This document shows positions 54,429 to 63,668 of a DNA stretch of 64,000 nt, piece after piece; positions within the stretch are counted from its first letter, which is position 1, and the number at the start of each line of letters is the position of its first letter. The notes below the pieces were generated by a model. It saw nothing but the letters and a program-made list of their open reading frames with translations. It was not told where the DNA came from and did no database searches. The stretch comes from Clostridioides difficile CD160 (lineage in GTDB: Bacteria; Bacillota; Clostridia; Peptostreptococcales; Peptostreptococcaceae). The position numbers were made by a program, and so were the translations under genes. The DNA lies in assembly GCF_000449425.2 (NCBI RefSeq), contig NZ_AVHW01000045.1:1-64000 (forward strand), read 5' to 3'.

Positions 54429-55967
54429 TTATGGAATTAATCTTCCTCTAATATTTTTTTCAAAGCTATATCCAATATCTAAGACTTTTTTATCTTCACC
54501 ATACAGTGTCATAAACGTAACTCCAATAGGAGCTCCCTTTTCGTCCAATCCAAATGGTACATTTAATTCAGGATATCCTGATGCTGATGCCATTGTAGAA
54601 CCAGAGCTATCTAAAAAAACAATAACGTCCAAGTTTTTTTCTTTAAAAGTTTTATTAAGGACTGATTTCGCTTTCTGGATTGAATCATCTATTTTATTCA
54701 TATTACTTTTTTCTACTTGATTAGCTTCTTCCAATAAGTCTTGGCCATATTTAATTCTTCTTTTGGAGTCAGCGTTATTAAATTCAATTAAGGCATTTAA
54801 TTTTGTTATCGGCATATTATACTTATCAGCAAAGTCTTCAAAGTCTTTTTTAAAGGATAAATTGATAGTATTTATTATGCCAATTCCTTCTTCGTTGAGA
54901 CTAATAGGCACAACAGTGACATTCATTTTTTCTAATTCTTGATTTAGATTTTTTAGCATTTTTTCATCATTATACTCATAGCTTAATAACCCAATCTTCA
55001 TACCCTTCAGTGAGTTAATATCAAAGTCCAATGATATATTTTCATTTGAAATTGCATTATAAGCAATCGCTACATATTGTACTGTTTTTCCTATTGGACC
55101 AGCAGTGTCAATTTTTTTGACTAGTGGCATAATTCCATCACTAGATATTTTGTCTCTAGATGGTTTAAATCCCACCACTGAATTTGCTGAGGCTGGAGCA
55201 ACAATGGAACCATCTGTTTCTGTTCCTATGGAGATTGGAACTATATTTGCGGTAACAGAGACAGCGCTACCACTACTAGAACCAGATGGAGATATCTTTA
55301 AAGGGCCAAAAGGATTAACTGTCTGACCTTTTTTACCACTATATCCGCTAGGCATTATTCCTGAAATATAATTTGCGAATTCAGACAGATTATTTTTTCC
55401 CAATATAATAGCACCTTGTTTTTTCAAATCCTTTACTAAATTAGCATCTTCATTAGGAATAAAATCTGCAAAGGCAACAGTACCTGAACTTGTTGGCATA
55501 TTAGAGGTATTAATATTATCCTTTAACATGACAGGAATACCAAAAAGTGGAGAAGGTATTATTTTATCTTGTGAAGACAATTTTAATCTCTCTGAATCCA
55601 TAGTTCTGGCATCAGCAATTGCACCTGGATTTACTTCTACCACGGAATTATATCCATGTTTAATTTGGTCTATCATTTTAATTCTATAAAGATATATTGC
55701 TGTAATTTCCTCATAAGTTATTAGTCCATTTTCTACTGATTTTTGGATTTCATCAATATTTTTTTCAACTACATATTTTTCTTTATTTGCCATTATACTA
55801 TCTATATCTAATTTACTCAATTGCTGATTGATAGATTTAATTATCTTATCATTTTGATAAGAAATCCATTCTTCTCCAGGTGGAATAACGTTTTTAATGT
55901 ATACATATGCACAAATTAAAAGACTTGAAATAAGTATGGTTATTCCAATAATAATCTTTTTTTTCAT
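54429..55967 (-). CDS. Membrane-anchored amidase (amidase signature family)
   Basis: A 512-residue enzyme. An N-terminal hydrophobic segment (residues 4-26) should anchor or export it. The amidase-signature Ser-cisSer-Lys triad is visible: Lys in VMLKDNINTS, Ser in the GSSSGSAVSV loop and the nucleophile Ser in GTETDGSIVAPAS. It hydrolyses an amide bond, probably outside the membrane; related enzymes act on peptides or N-acyl compounds. A Met in frame at 55967 follows AGGAGGTAGAAC on the minus strand. It stands alone beside the LysR gene on the same strand, across 98 bp. Confidence 0.9.
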   Translation of the reverse strand: MKKKIIIGITILISSLLICAYVYIKNVIPPGEEWISYQNDKIIKSINQQLSKLDIDSIMANKEKYVVEKNIDEIQKSVENGLITYEEITAIYLYRIKMIDQIKHGYNSVVEVNPGAIADARTMDSERLKLSSQDKIIPSPLFGIPVMLKDNINTSNMPTSSGTVAFADFIPNEDANLVKDLKKQGAIILGKNNLSEFANYISGIMPSGYSGKKGQTVNPFGPLKISPSGSSSGSAVSVTANIVPISIGTETDGSIVAPASANSVVGFKPSRDKISSDGIMPLVKKIDTAGPIGKTVQYVAIAYNAISNENISLDFDINSLKGMKIGLLSYEYNDEKMLKNLNQELEKMNVTVVPISLNEEGIGIINTINLSFKKDFEDFADKYNMPITKLNALIEFNNADSKRRIKYGQDLLEEANQVEKSNMNKIDDSIQKAKSVLNKTFKEKNLDVIVFLDSSGSTMASASGYPELNVPFGLDEKGAPIGVTFMTLYGEDKKVLDIGYSFEKNIRGRLIP

Positions 55968-56065
55968 GTTCTACCTCCTAAACTGTATCTAATTTAATTG
56001 TTTATTAATATAAGTTACTATTTATCAATTTAAATACCAATATATATAAATAGAATTCACAAGCT

Positions 56066-56953
56066 CTATTTTTCATTTGCAACAACTAAATCAATAAATA
56101 ATTGCATAAGTGGACTAATCCACTTATTTTTATGATGACCACATACTGAAACAATACTCTTATCATCTAACTCTGTATCTATTGCACATAGTTCTCCTGT
56201 TTTCAAATCATCTTCTACTGCAAACGTAGGGAGATATGATATTCCCATATCATTTTTGACTAAATTTTTAATAGTAGGTATACTCCAAAGTTCAATCGTA
56301 TGGTCTAGAATAATATTCTTTTCATTTAAATATGATTCAAACATCTGTCTAAAAATGCATGCTGGTTCATCTATTATGAAAGGAATATTTAATTCTTGGT
56401 TTGGAGTAATAAAATCAGGGAATTGTTTTTTTACTTTTGGTGATGCAACTAGTGTTAAAGGTGATTCTCCAACAGTATAGGTAGAAATAGAATTTCCTAA
56501 GCCTCCAATATCTTTATAAAATATTCCTAAATCAATACTTCCTGCAAGCAAAGAATTTCTAATATCATAGCAATTCATTGAGCGAAGAAATAGTCGTGCA
56601 TTTGGTGCCATTTCATGAAATTGTTTTAAGATAGAAGGCATTTTATAACAAATAAGAGTTTCTCCCATTGCTATATGCAAATCACCACGTAACTCAGATA
56701 AGTCAGTACCAAAATTCTTCATTTTATCAACAGAACATAGAACATCATCCACATAAGGTATTAGATTTTTACCAGCTTTAGTTAGAACCATTTTTCTTCC
56801 TATTTTTTCAAATAAATGTGTAGATAGTTCTTGTTCTAGCTGTTGTACTTGAAATGTTATTGTTGATTGTGTGTAATTGAGCTTATTTGCTGCTTTAGAA
56901 AAACTGCCTTCTTCTATTATAGTTTTAAAAGTTTGTAGGTATTTAAGATACAT
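56066..56953 (-). CDS. LysR family transcriptional regulator
   Basis: A 295-residue regulator. The N-terminal winged helix (LKYLQTFKTIIEEGSFSKAA, NKLNYTQSTITFQVQQLEQE) is followed by a periplasmic-binding-like effector domain. It is divergent from a LysE-type exporter, the classic lysG/lysE arrangement, so it probably controls that gene. Met codons at 56974 and 56965 are in frame; TGAGG with a six-base spacer favours the Met at 56953, where LysR proteins normally begin. Confidence 0.92.
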   Translation of the reverse strand: MYLKYLQTFKTIIEEGSFSKAANKLNYTQSTITFQVQQLEQELSTHLFEKIGRKMVLTKAGKNLIPYVDDVLCSVDKMKNFGTDLSELRGDLHIAMGETLICYKMPSILKQFHEMAPNARLFLRSMNCYDIRNSLLAGSIDLGIFYKDIGGLGNSISTYTVGESPLTLVASPKVKKQFPDFITPNQELNIPFIIDEPACIFRQMFESYLNEKNIILDHTIELWSIPTIKNLVKNDMGISYLPTFAVEDDLKTGELCAIDTELDDKSIVSVCGHHKNKWISPLMQLFIDLVVANEK

Positions 56954-57059
56954 ATTTAACCTCATTTCATTCAATATAATTGAAGTGTAAATTTAAATAT
57001 TTCGATTTTTTTTATGGTTTAATTTATAGTATTATAATATAAAAGGAGAGTGATTGCAA

Positions 57060-57647
57060 GTGTTGAGTGAAGTTTTATTATCTTTTTTACCATACGCATT
57101 TGTTACAGGTTTTACACCAGGACCTAATAATATCCTTGCGTTAAATACGATTAGTAATAATGGATGGAAAAAAGGGAAGTCAGTAGTTATAGGAATTGGC
57201 ATGGGATTTATGTGTATTATGTTCATATGTGCTCTTGGATGCCTTGAATTATCAAAGTTTATACCAATGATTACTGGTATTATGAAGTACATAGGAGCAC
57301 TTTATATTATTTGGTTAGCAATACAAGTAGCTAAGAGCAAACCAAACAAGGATAGTGATGTGAAGAAAGAATCCTTTTGGACTGGATTTATTTTGCAGTT
57401 TGTTAATGTAAAAATTATAATATTTGCTATTACTGTATATACAGGGTATGTAATACCTGTGTCACAGTCAGTGGAATATTTATTATCAGCAGCAGTTTGT
57501 AATAGTATTGTGGGCATATCTGGGACTTTGACATGGGCTCTAGCAGGAGGTATTTTACAAAAATATATAAACAAACATTACAAAGTAATTAATATCATTA
57601 TGGCACTAGTACTTATTTGGAGTGCAGTAAAACTAATTTTAACATAA
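57060..57647 (+). CDS. LysE/RhtB family amino-acid exporter
   Basis: A 195-residue inner-membrane exporter with six hydrophobic segments and the family motif FVTGFTPGPNNILALNT near residue 15-30. Members export lysine, arginine, threonine or homoserine. AAGGAG at 57043-57048 is compatible with TTG 57054 (spacer 5) or GTG 57060 (spacer 11); I chose GTG, with low certainty over the first residues. The LysR gene is divergent 106 bases away. Confidence 0.9.
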   Translation: MLSEVLLSFLPYAFVTGFTPGPNNILALNTISNNGWKKGKSVVIGIGMGFMCIMFICALGCLELSKFIPMITGIMKYIGALYIIWLAIQVAKSKPNKDSDVKKESFWTGFILQFVNVKIIIFAITVYTGYVIPVSQSVEYLLSAAVCNSIVGISGTLTWALAGGILQKYINKHYKVINIIMALVLIWSAVKLILT

Positions 57648-57883
57648 CTGAGCATATAGGTAGAAATATATAAATTTAATTATTTAGTATTATAAATTTA
57701 GAAGATGAAACTATAGGTTATATAATTTTGAATAAGAAACTTTATTTTTTATTTGAAAGATTTAATTTATCTATAAGTAACATCTTCTTTTTTTGCTTCC
57801 TAAAACTACTATTTGTTAGTTATACAGAATCTAATACTATATAAAATTTAATTTACAGATGAAGATATAAGATATTATTAAAA
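57648..57883. other. AT-rich intergenic region, nothing recognised
   Basis: Gap between the exporter and the VTC gene. No ORF, palindrome or repeat stands out before the hairpin at 57884. Confidence 0.4.
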
Positions 57884-57921
57884 ATTAGATAAATAAATTC
57901 ACATTTATTTTTTTATCTAAT
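57884..57921 (+). terminator. Terminator-like hairpin upstream of the VTC gene
   Basis: ATTAGATAAATAAAT pairs with ATTTATTTTTTTATCTAAT with a bulge. It probably ends read-through from the LysE gene. Confidence 0.55.
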
Positions 57922-58045
57922 CTTATTTGCCACATATATGCCATAAAGATGCACTTATTTTACGGAGATTTAACAAAGTAAAGTGAAGTATACTCTAAAT
58001 ATAAAATAAATCAAACATAGTTAAATGAATTGAGAGGTGATAATA

Positions 58046-58735
58046 ATGGATAAGAAGTTAAACTATAGATTTGAGATGAAACACAAAATAACTGAAGCTG
58101 ATGTCCTAGCTTTAAAATCAAGACTTTATCCAATAATGAAGAAAGATAGAAACGCATCAAAAGATGGAAAGTATCTTATCAGAAGTTTGTATTTTGATAC
58201 ACCTGAAGATAAAGCGCTTTTAGATAAGTTAAATGGAGTTGCAATGAGAGAAAAGTTTAGAATAAGATTTTATAACAATAACCCTTCTTATATAAAGTTG
58301 GAGAAGAAAATAAAACATTATAATATGACATCAAAGCTATCAGCTAGTTTAACTAAAAAAGAAGTAGAGAAGATATTAAAAAATGACATTGAGTTTTTAA
58401 AAGAATCGACAAACTGCTTATTAAGAGAGTTTTACTTAAAAATAAAATGTGAAAGATTGGAGGCAAAAAGTATAGTTGATTATGATAGAGAAGCTTTTGT
58501 TTATCCGCTTGGAAATGTAAGAGTCACAATCGATAGTGACATTAAAACTTCTGTAAATTCAATAGATTTGTTCAATAAAGAACTGCCAACAGTATCAGTT
58601 ATTGATGAAAATATGACTGTATTAGAAGTTAAATATGATGAGTTTATACCAGATTTTATAAAAGATTTGGTTCAGATTAATAAAACCACTTCTACAGCAG
58701 TTTCAAAGTATGCATCAAGTAGACTGTATATATAG
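58046..58735 (+). CDS. VTC domain polyphosphate polymerase-like protein
   Basis: A 229-residue protein of the VTC catalytic-domain family. The tunnel fold uses basic and acidic residues visible here: RFEMKHKI near the start, RSLYFDT, EKFRIRFY, IKLEKKIK, VDYDREAF, RVTIDSDIKTS and LEVKYDEFIP. In yeast Vtc4 this domain polymerises ATP phosphate into polyphosphate. The bacterial form here has no SPX or membrane domain, but the next gene encodes a membrane DUF4956 protein. AGAGGTGA at 58033-58040 selects ATG 58046. With DUF4956 and CotH it forms a three-gene run. Confidence 0.88.
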   Translation: MDKKLNYRFEMKHKITEADVLALKSRLYPIMKKDRNASKDGKYLIRSLYFDTPEDKALLDKLNGVAMREKFRIRFYNNNPSYIKLEKKIKHYNMTSKLSASLTKKEVEKILKNDIEFLKESTNCLLREFYLKIKCERLEAKSIVDYDREAFVYPLGNVRVTIDSDIKTSVNSIDLFNKELPTVSVIDENMTVLEVKYDEFIPDFIKDLVQINKTTSTAVSKYASSRLYI

Positions 58736-58812
58736 GAATGGAATCTAAGTTTTATGTAAAAAGTGTTTAAATAAAATAAAAAAATTAAGAAACAGGAAGG
58801 ATGATTTTAGTT

Positions 58813-59487
58813 ATGACATTTAACGATATTTTTAAATCAAGTTTTATAGAAAATGTATCAGGTTTTTCATTTATAGATAGTGCTTTAGCTCTAGGTTCAG
58901 CATTTTTAGTAGGTTTGTTCATATATATGATTTACAAAAAGACATATATGGGGATTATGTATTCTCGACCATTTAATGTGTCACTTGTAGCACTTACAAT
59001 GCTTACAACTTTCGTAATATTGGCAGTTACATCAAATGTAGTTTTATCTCTAGGTATGGTTGGTGCTTTATCTATAGTAAGATTTAGAACAGCAATCAAA
59101 GACCCAATGGATTTGGTATTTCTATTTTGGTCATTAGGTTCAGGTATAGTTTTAGGAGCAGGTTTAATTCCATTGGCTGTTATGGGTTCAATAATCATGG
59201 GATTGATTCTAATATTCTTTTCAAACAAAACAATATCTGAAACACCATATATATTGATGGTAAATTGTAATAATGAAAATTCAGAGGATATTGCAACTGA
59301 CAAAATTAAAAAAGTATTTTCTAAGTATCAAATAAAATCAAAAAGTGTTACACCAGAAAAAGGTATAGAATTGGTATTTGAAGTAAGAATGAAGGATGGA
59401 GAAACAAGTCTTATAAATGACTTAAGCCAAGTAGATGGAGTTACTAATGCAGTTCTTGTAAGTTATAATGGTGACTATGTAGCATAG
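58813..59487 (+). CDS. DUF4956 membrane protein
   Basis: A 224-residue membrane protein. About four helices fill residues 20-140 (with SLGMVGALSIVRFRTAIKDP, a conserved DUF4956 stretch), followed by a small C-terminal soluble domain. DUF4956 genes are often neighbours of VTC and CotH genes; a role as membrane partner of the VTC polymerase is inference. ATG 58801 abuts AGGAAGG, so ATG 58813 is the likelier start. The CotH gene follows 17 bases later. Confidence 0.85.
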   Translation: MTFNDIFKSSFIENVSGFSFIDSALALGSAFLVGLFIYMIYKKTYMGIMYSRPFNVSLVALTMLTTFVILAVTSNVVLSLGMVGALSIVRFRTAIKDPMDLVFLFWSLGSGIVLGAGLIPLAVMGSIIMGLILIFFSNKTISETPYILMVNCNNENSEDIATDKIKKVFSKYQIKSKSVTPEKGIELVFEVRMKDGETSLINDLSQVDGVTNAVLVSYNGDYVA

Positions 59488-59503
59488 AGAGGAGTAATCT
59501 TTT

Positions 59504-61444
59504 ATGAAAGATAAAAAATTTACCCTTCTTATCTCAATTATGATTATATTTTTATGTGCAGTAGTTGGAGTTTACAGTACATATGGTAGTAAAGGTGTTG
59601 ATTTATATAGCAATGTATATATTGAAAAATATTTTGACAGAGACAAGGTTATGGAAGTTAATATAGAAATAGATGAAAGTGACTTGGAAGACATGAATGA
59701 AAATGCTATAAAAGAAGAATTTAAAGTTGCAAAAGTAACTGTAAATGGAGACGCATATGGAAACGTTGGTATAAGAACTAAAGGAAATTCAAGTCTTACA
59801 TCTGTAGCAAATAGTGATAGTGATAGATATAGCTATAAGATTAATTTCGATAAATATAATACTAGTCAAAGTATGGAAGGTCTTACTCAATTAAACCTTA
59901 ATAACTGTTATTCTGACCCATCTTATATGAGAGAATTTTTAACATATAGTGTCTGTGAGGATATGGGCTTAGCTACTCCAGAATTTGCATATGCTAAAGT
60001 TTCTATAAATGGTGAATATCATGGATTATATTTGGCAGTAGAAGGATTAAAAGAATCGTATCTTGAAAATAATTTTGGAGATGTAACTGGAGACTTATAC
60101 AAATCAGATGAAGGAGCCTCATTACAATATGAGGGTGATGACCCAGATAGTTACTCAAATCTAATCGTTGAAAGTGATAAAAAAACAGCTGATTGGTCTA
60201 AAGTTACAAAACTACTAAAATCTTTAGATACAGGTGAAGATATTGAAAAATATCTTGATGTAGATTCTGTCCTCAAAAATATAGCAATAAGTACAGCTTT
60301 ATTAAATCTTGATAGTTATCAAGGTAGTTTTGCTCATAATTACTATTTATATGAACAAGATGGAGTGTTTTCTATGTTGCCATGGGATTTTAATATGTCA
60401 TTTGGTGGATTTAGTGGTTTTGGTGGAGGTAGTCAATCTATAGCTATTGATGAACCTACAACGGGTAATTTGGAAGATAGACCTTTAATATCTGCATTAT
60501 TAAAAAATGATACATATAAAACTAAGTATCATGAATATCTAGAAGAAATAGTAACCAAGTATTTGGATTCAGATTATCTAGAAAATATGACAACAAAACT
60601 ACATGATTTGATAGCATCATATGTAAAAGAAGACCCAACAGCATTTTATACTTATGAAGAATTTGAGAAAAATATAACATCTTCAATTGAAGATTCTAGT
60701 GATAATAAGGGATTTGGTGATAAAGAGTTTAATAATAATGATTCTAATAATAAAGATTCTAACAACAATGAATCCAATAACAATGATTCTAACAATAATA
60801 ACTCTAACAATGAAAATAAGAGTTTTGAAAACAAAAGTAATGAAAAAGAAGTTAATGCTGAATTAACATTAAGCGAAGTCAAAACTAATACGGATAATGA
60901 TACTCAAAATAGTACTAAAGATAATAGTGAAAATGAGAATAATGCAAATACCAATAAAGATGGAAACGATACTAATGAAAAGTCAGGAGGACCTATGGGT
61001 AAAGGTGGAAAGTCAATACCAGGAGTTTTAGAAGTTGCAGAAAATATGAGTAAAACTATAAATGCTCAATTAAGTGGAGAATCTTCTTCAACTAAGGAAA
61101 CTTCTGATGATAATAGTTCAAGTGAAAGTAAAGACACAGAAAAATCTGATGAGAACATGGGTGGTATGCCAGAGCCACCTGAAGGTATGGATGGTAAAAC
61201 ACCACCAGGAATGGGAAATATGGATAAGGGTGATATGAATGGTAAAAATGGAGATATGAATATAGATAGAAGTCAAGGAAATCCAAAGGAAGCTGGAGGT
61301 TTTGGTAATAAAGGAGGCGGCTCTATGAATAAAACAACAACATACTCTAAATTAATTTTAGGTGGAGCTTCAATGATAATCATGTCAGTTATGCTAGTAG
61401 GTGTATCAAAGATAAACCGAAGAAGATTTATAAAGTCAAAATAG
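59504..61444 (+). CDS. CotH kinase family protein with low-complexity Asn/Ser region
   Basis: A 646-residue exported, probably membrane-tethered protein. A signal/anchor helix lies at residues 6-25 and a second helix near 620-638. The CotH kinase domain covers about 45-390: RTKGNSSLTS, the active-site-region stretches YGLYLAVEGL-like and LPWDFNMSFGGF with the metal-binding Asp. CotH of Bacillus phosphorylates Ser in spore-coat proteins. Residues about 407-445 are N/S/D/E repeats (NNNDS units), and 500-610 are rich in Met, Gly, Pro and Asn. Both may be substrates or linkers. AGAGGAG precedes the ATG; a strong terminator follows. Confidence 0.9.
   Translation: MKDKKFTLLISIMIIFLCAVVGVYSTYGSKGVDLYSNVYIEKYFDRDKVMEVNIEIDESDLEDMNENAIKEEFKVAKVTVNGDAYGNVGIRTKGNSSLTSVANSDSDRYSYKINFDKYNTSQSMEGLTQLNLNNCYSDPSYMREFLTYSVCEDMGLATPEFAYAKVSINGEYHGLYLAVEGLKESYLENNFGDVTGDLYKSDEGASLQYEGDDPDSYSNLIVESDKKTADWSKVTKLLKSLDTGEDIEKYLDVDSVLKNIAISTALLNLDSYQGSFAHNYYLYEQDGVFSMLPWDFNMSFGGFSGFGGGSQSIAIDEPTTGNLEDRPLISALLKNDTYKTKYHEYLEEIVTKYLDSDYLENMTTKLHDLIASYVKEDPTAFYTYEEFEKNITSSIEDSSDNKGFGDKEFNNNDSNNKDSNNNESNNNDSNNNNSNNENKSFENKSNEKEVNAELTLSEVKTNTDNDTQNSTKDNSENENNANTNKDGNDTNEKSGGPMGKGGKSIPGVLEVAENMSKTINAQLSGESSSTKETSDDNSSSESKDTEKSDENMGGMPEPPEGMDGKTPPGMGNMDKGDMNGKNGDMNIDRSQGNPKEAGGFGNKGGGSMNKTTTYSKLILGGASMIIMSVMLVGVSKINRRRFIKSK
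60731..60805 (+). repeat. Five in-frame 15-bp repeats in the CotH gene
   Basis: Five consecutive 15-base units encode NNNDS, NNKDS, NNNES, NNNDS and NNNNS; a partial sixth follows. The AT-only, period-15 structure is prone to slippage and may vary in copy number between strains without breaking the frame. Confidence 0.85.
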
Positions 61445-61465
61445 ATTAAGATACAAATAATATTG

Positions 61466-61506
61466 ATACTGTTAAGTAAATATCTACTTAACAGTATTTT
61501 TTTTAT
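61466..61506 (+). terminator. Terminator of the VTC-DUF4956-CotH cluster
   Basis: ATACTGTTAAGTA pairs perfectly with TACTTAACAGTAT around AATATC, followed by TTTTTTTATTTT. Confidence 0.93.
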
Positions 61507-61850
61507 TTTAATATCTTTGTTTTTAATAAAAAGTATTTTCTTATGGGTGTTAGATTAATAATCGTTGTAATTTCGTACATTTATAATTTTAAGAAGATAT
61601 AGTAAAATTTAATTCTATTAAAAAAGTGCATAGAAAAAAACGATTAGACAAAGTATGAAAAGTATAATACGATTGTTTTGGGGTAAATGGAAAATAAACT
61701 TATATTTTGTAGAAATATCCATAAAATGAATGTTTTAAATTTAACTTATATTAAAGTAAAGGGTTACATGTAAGTTGAAAAACTATAAAACTAAATCATG
61801 GTATATAAATAAAGTTTAAATTCATGTAAATAAAAATATCATCAAGTATG
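61507..61850. other. AT-rich intergenic region, nothing firm recognised
   Basis: Leader region of the amino-acid importer. ACGATT occurs twice, near 61641 and 61670, and its complement near 61561, but the spacing is irregular. I see no promoter with correct spacing, no terminator and no riboswitch. Confidence 0.35.
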
Positions 61851-61861
61851 GAGGGATTTTA

Positions 61862-62662
61862 ATGTATTGGAAAAGAGCATTAAGCTTATTAACATTAGGG
61901 TTAGTTATTTGTGGATTAACAATAGGTTGTTCAACAAAAGAAGAGGCTAAAAAAGAAGAAAAAAAGACTATTACAGTAGCCACAGGAGCAAAGTATTATC
62001 CGTTTAATTTTAGAGAAGACGGGAAAATGCAAGGTTTTGAAATTGATATATGGAATGAAATTGGAAAAAGATTAGATTCTAAAATTAAGTATGAAGTAAC
62101 TAGTGGAGATACAGGTGGGTTACTTGGAATGGTGGACAGTGGTAAGGCAGATACAGCAGCTCAACAAATAAGTATAACACCAGAAAGAGAAGAAGTATAT
62201 GATTTTACAGTACCATATGCTTATAATCCTCTAATGATAACTATTAGACCAGAAGATAAAGACAAGATAAAAACTCTTGAAGATTTAAAAGGAAAAAAAG
62301 TTGAAGTTGGAGCAAATTCATCTGAAAGAGCGATAATGGAGGAAAAAAATAAAGATAATTCAATGGAATTAGTATTCAATGATGGAGCTGATTCATATGA
62401 AGGTCTTGAACTTGGGAGATCTGACGCAAGGATAATTTCTGTTTCTGCAACAGCTGCTAGAAATAAAAAAGCTGGTTCAAATTTCATATCTGTTGGAGAA
62501 CCTATTTATGAAGAAATAAATGCGTATCCATTTAGAAAAGATGAAGAATCAAAGACTTTAAAAGCTAAGGTTGATGATGCAATAACGGCTATGAGAAAAG
62601 ATGGAACTCTTACTGAAATCTCTAAAAAATGGTTTGGAGAAGATATAACAATTGAGAGATAG
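61862..62662 (+). CDS. Amino-acid ABC transporter substrate-binding lipoprotein
   Basis: A 266-residue exported lipoprotein. The signal peptide ends in a lipobox-like TIGC with Cys23 as the lipidated residue, then a KE-rich linker. The mature domain is SBP_bac_3 (GAKYYPFNFREDGKMQGFEI, DIWNEIGKRL; ADTAAQQISITPEREEVYDF). This subgroup binds polar amino acids or cystine. GGAGGG precedes the ATG. The permease gene follows after 9 bases. No ATPase gene is seen in the window downstream; it may be encoded elsewhere. Confidence 0.92.
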   Translation: MYWKRALSLLTLGLVICGLTIGCSTKEEAKKEEKKTITVATGAKYYPFNFREDGKMQGFEIDIWNEIGKRLDSKIKYEVTSGDTGGLLGMVDSGKADTAAQQISITPEREEVYDFTVPYAYNPLMITIRPEDKDKIKTLEDLKGKKVEVGANSSERAIMEEKNKDNSMELVFNDGADSYEGLELGRSDARIISVSATAARNKKAGSNFISVGEPIYEEINAYPFRKDEESKTLKAKVDDAITAMRKDGTLTEISKKWFGEDITIER

Positions 62663-62671
62663 GTGAATTTT

Positions 62672-63337
62672 ATGAGCTTAGATGTATCATTCATGTTTAA
62701 CATTTTGCCAGAAATATTTATAGCATCTAAAGAAACAATAATAATGGCTTTAATATCACTAGTACTATCTTTAATAATAGCAACTATAATGGCGTTAATA
62801 AGCTATAACAAAGTTAAAATATTAAATGAAATTGTTAAAGTTTATACCTCAATTTTTAGAGGTACACCACTGTTAGTTCAGTTGTATGCATTGTATTTTG
62901 GATTACCAAGAGCTATTCCAGCTCTTGTAGATATGTCTCCATTTACTGCAATGATAATTGCTTTATCAGTAAATATGTCTGCATATATGTCAGAGACTAT
63001 AAGAGGAGCAATTTCTTCTGTAGATAAGGGACAATATGAAGCAGGAGCTTCCATTGGACTTACAAATGTACAAATATTTAGAAGGATAGTCATGCCACAG
63101 GCTATAAGAGTAGCTATTCCTGCATTATCTAATCACTTTGTAGATTTAATTAAAGGTTCCTCATTAGCTTTTACTATAGGGGTAATAGAAATAATGGCAG
63201 CAGCAAATTATAATGGTGGTAGTAAATACAAATATCTAGAAGCATTCTTAGTTGCAGGATTTGTATATTGGTTTATATTATTTGTATTTGGACTTGTTCA
63301 AAAGAAAATAGAAGCAAAACTAAATTCTGCATATTAA
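62672..63337 (+). CDS. Amino-acid ABC transporter permease
   Basis: A 221-residue permease of the HisM/GlnP type with about five helices. The N-terminal LPEIFIASKETIIMALISL and the conserved loop GASIGLTNVQIFRRIVMPQA (the EAA-motif region that touches the ATPase) are typical, as is RGTPLLVQL. GTG 62663 is in frame, but AGGTGA at 62661-62666 selects ATG 62672. It forms an importer with the lipoprotein before it. A terminator follows, so an ATPase must come from another locus. Confidence 0.93.
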   Translation: MSLDVSFMFNILPEIFIASKETIIMALISLVLSLIIATIMALISYNKVKILNEIVKVYTSIFRGTPLLVQLYALYFGLPRAIPALVDMSPFTAMIIALSVNMSAYMSETIRGAISSVDKGQYEAGASIGLTNVQIFRRIVMPQAIRVAIPALSNHFVDLIKGSSLAFTIGVIEIMAAANYNGGSKYKYLEAFLVAGFVYWFILFVFGLVQKKIEAKLNSAY

Positions 63338-63349
63338 TAGTATTACATA

Positions 63350-63416
63350 ATAAAATAGAAACCATTTAAATAAAATTTCCTATTATATTTAAGTGGTTTC
63401 TATTTTATTGTTTTAT
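63350..63416 (+). terminator. Terminator of the amino-acid importer
   Basis: AATAAAATAGAAACC pairs with GGTTTCTATTTTATT, with further TTTAAAT/ATTTAA pairing inside and a T-rich tail. Confidence 0.88.
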
Positions 63417-63668
63417 TTATGGGCAATAAAGTAATAAAGACTTTTAAAATATAGAAAGCAATTTTAGAAATGCTAAAACTAGATAATCCATAATAAAAAA
63501 ATAATTAAAAATTGTAACTAAATTGTAATAAAATGGTAGTTATTTAGCATAAAATGATGTATCATAGAAGTGTATTATAAAATTAATAAAGTAAGATTTT
63601 TTAAAAGAGAACTGCTGGCTTTTGATTTTTAAAGTGAGTAGTTAAATTATGTTTAGGAGGGGTAGATT

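Noticed and set aside
60652-60882. Minus-strand Leu/Ser-rich ORF in the CotH repeat region
   Set aside because: The repetitive LLLESLL-type sequence is the mirror image of the Asn/Ser repeat, not a separate gene.
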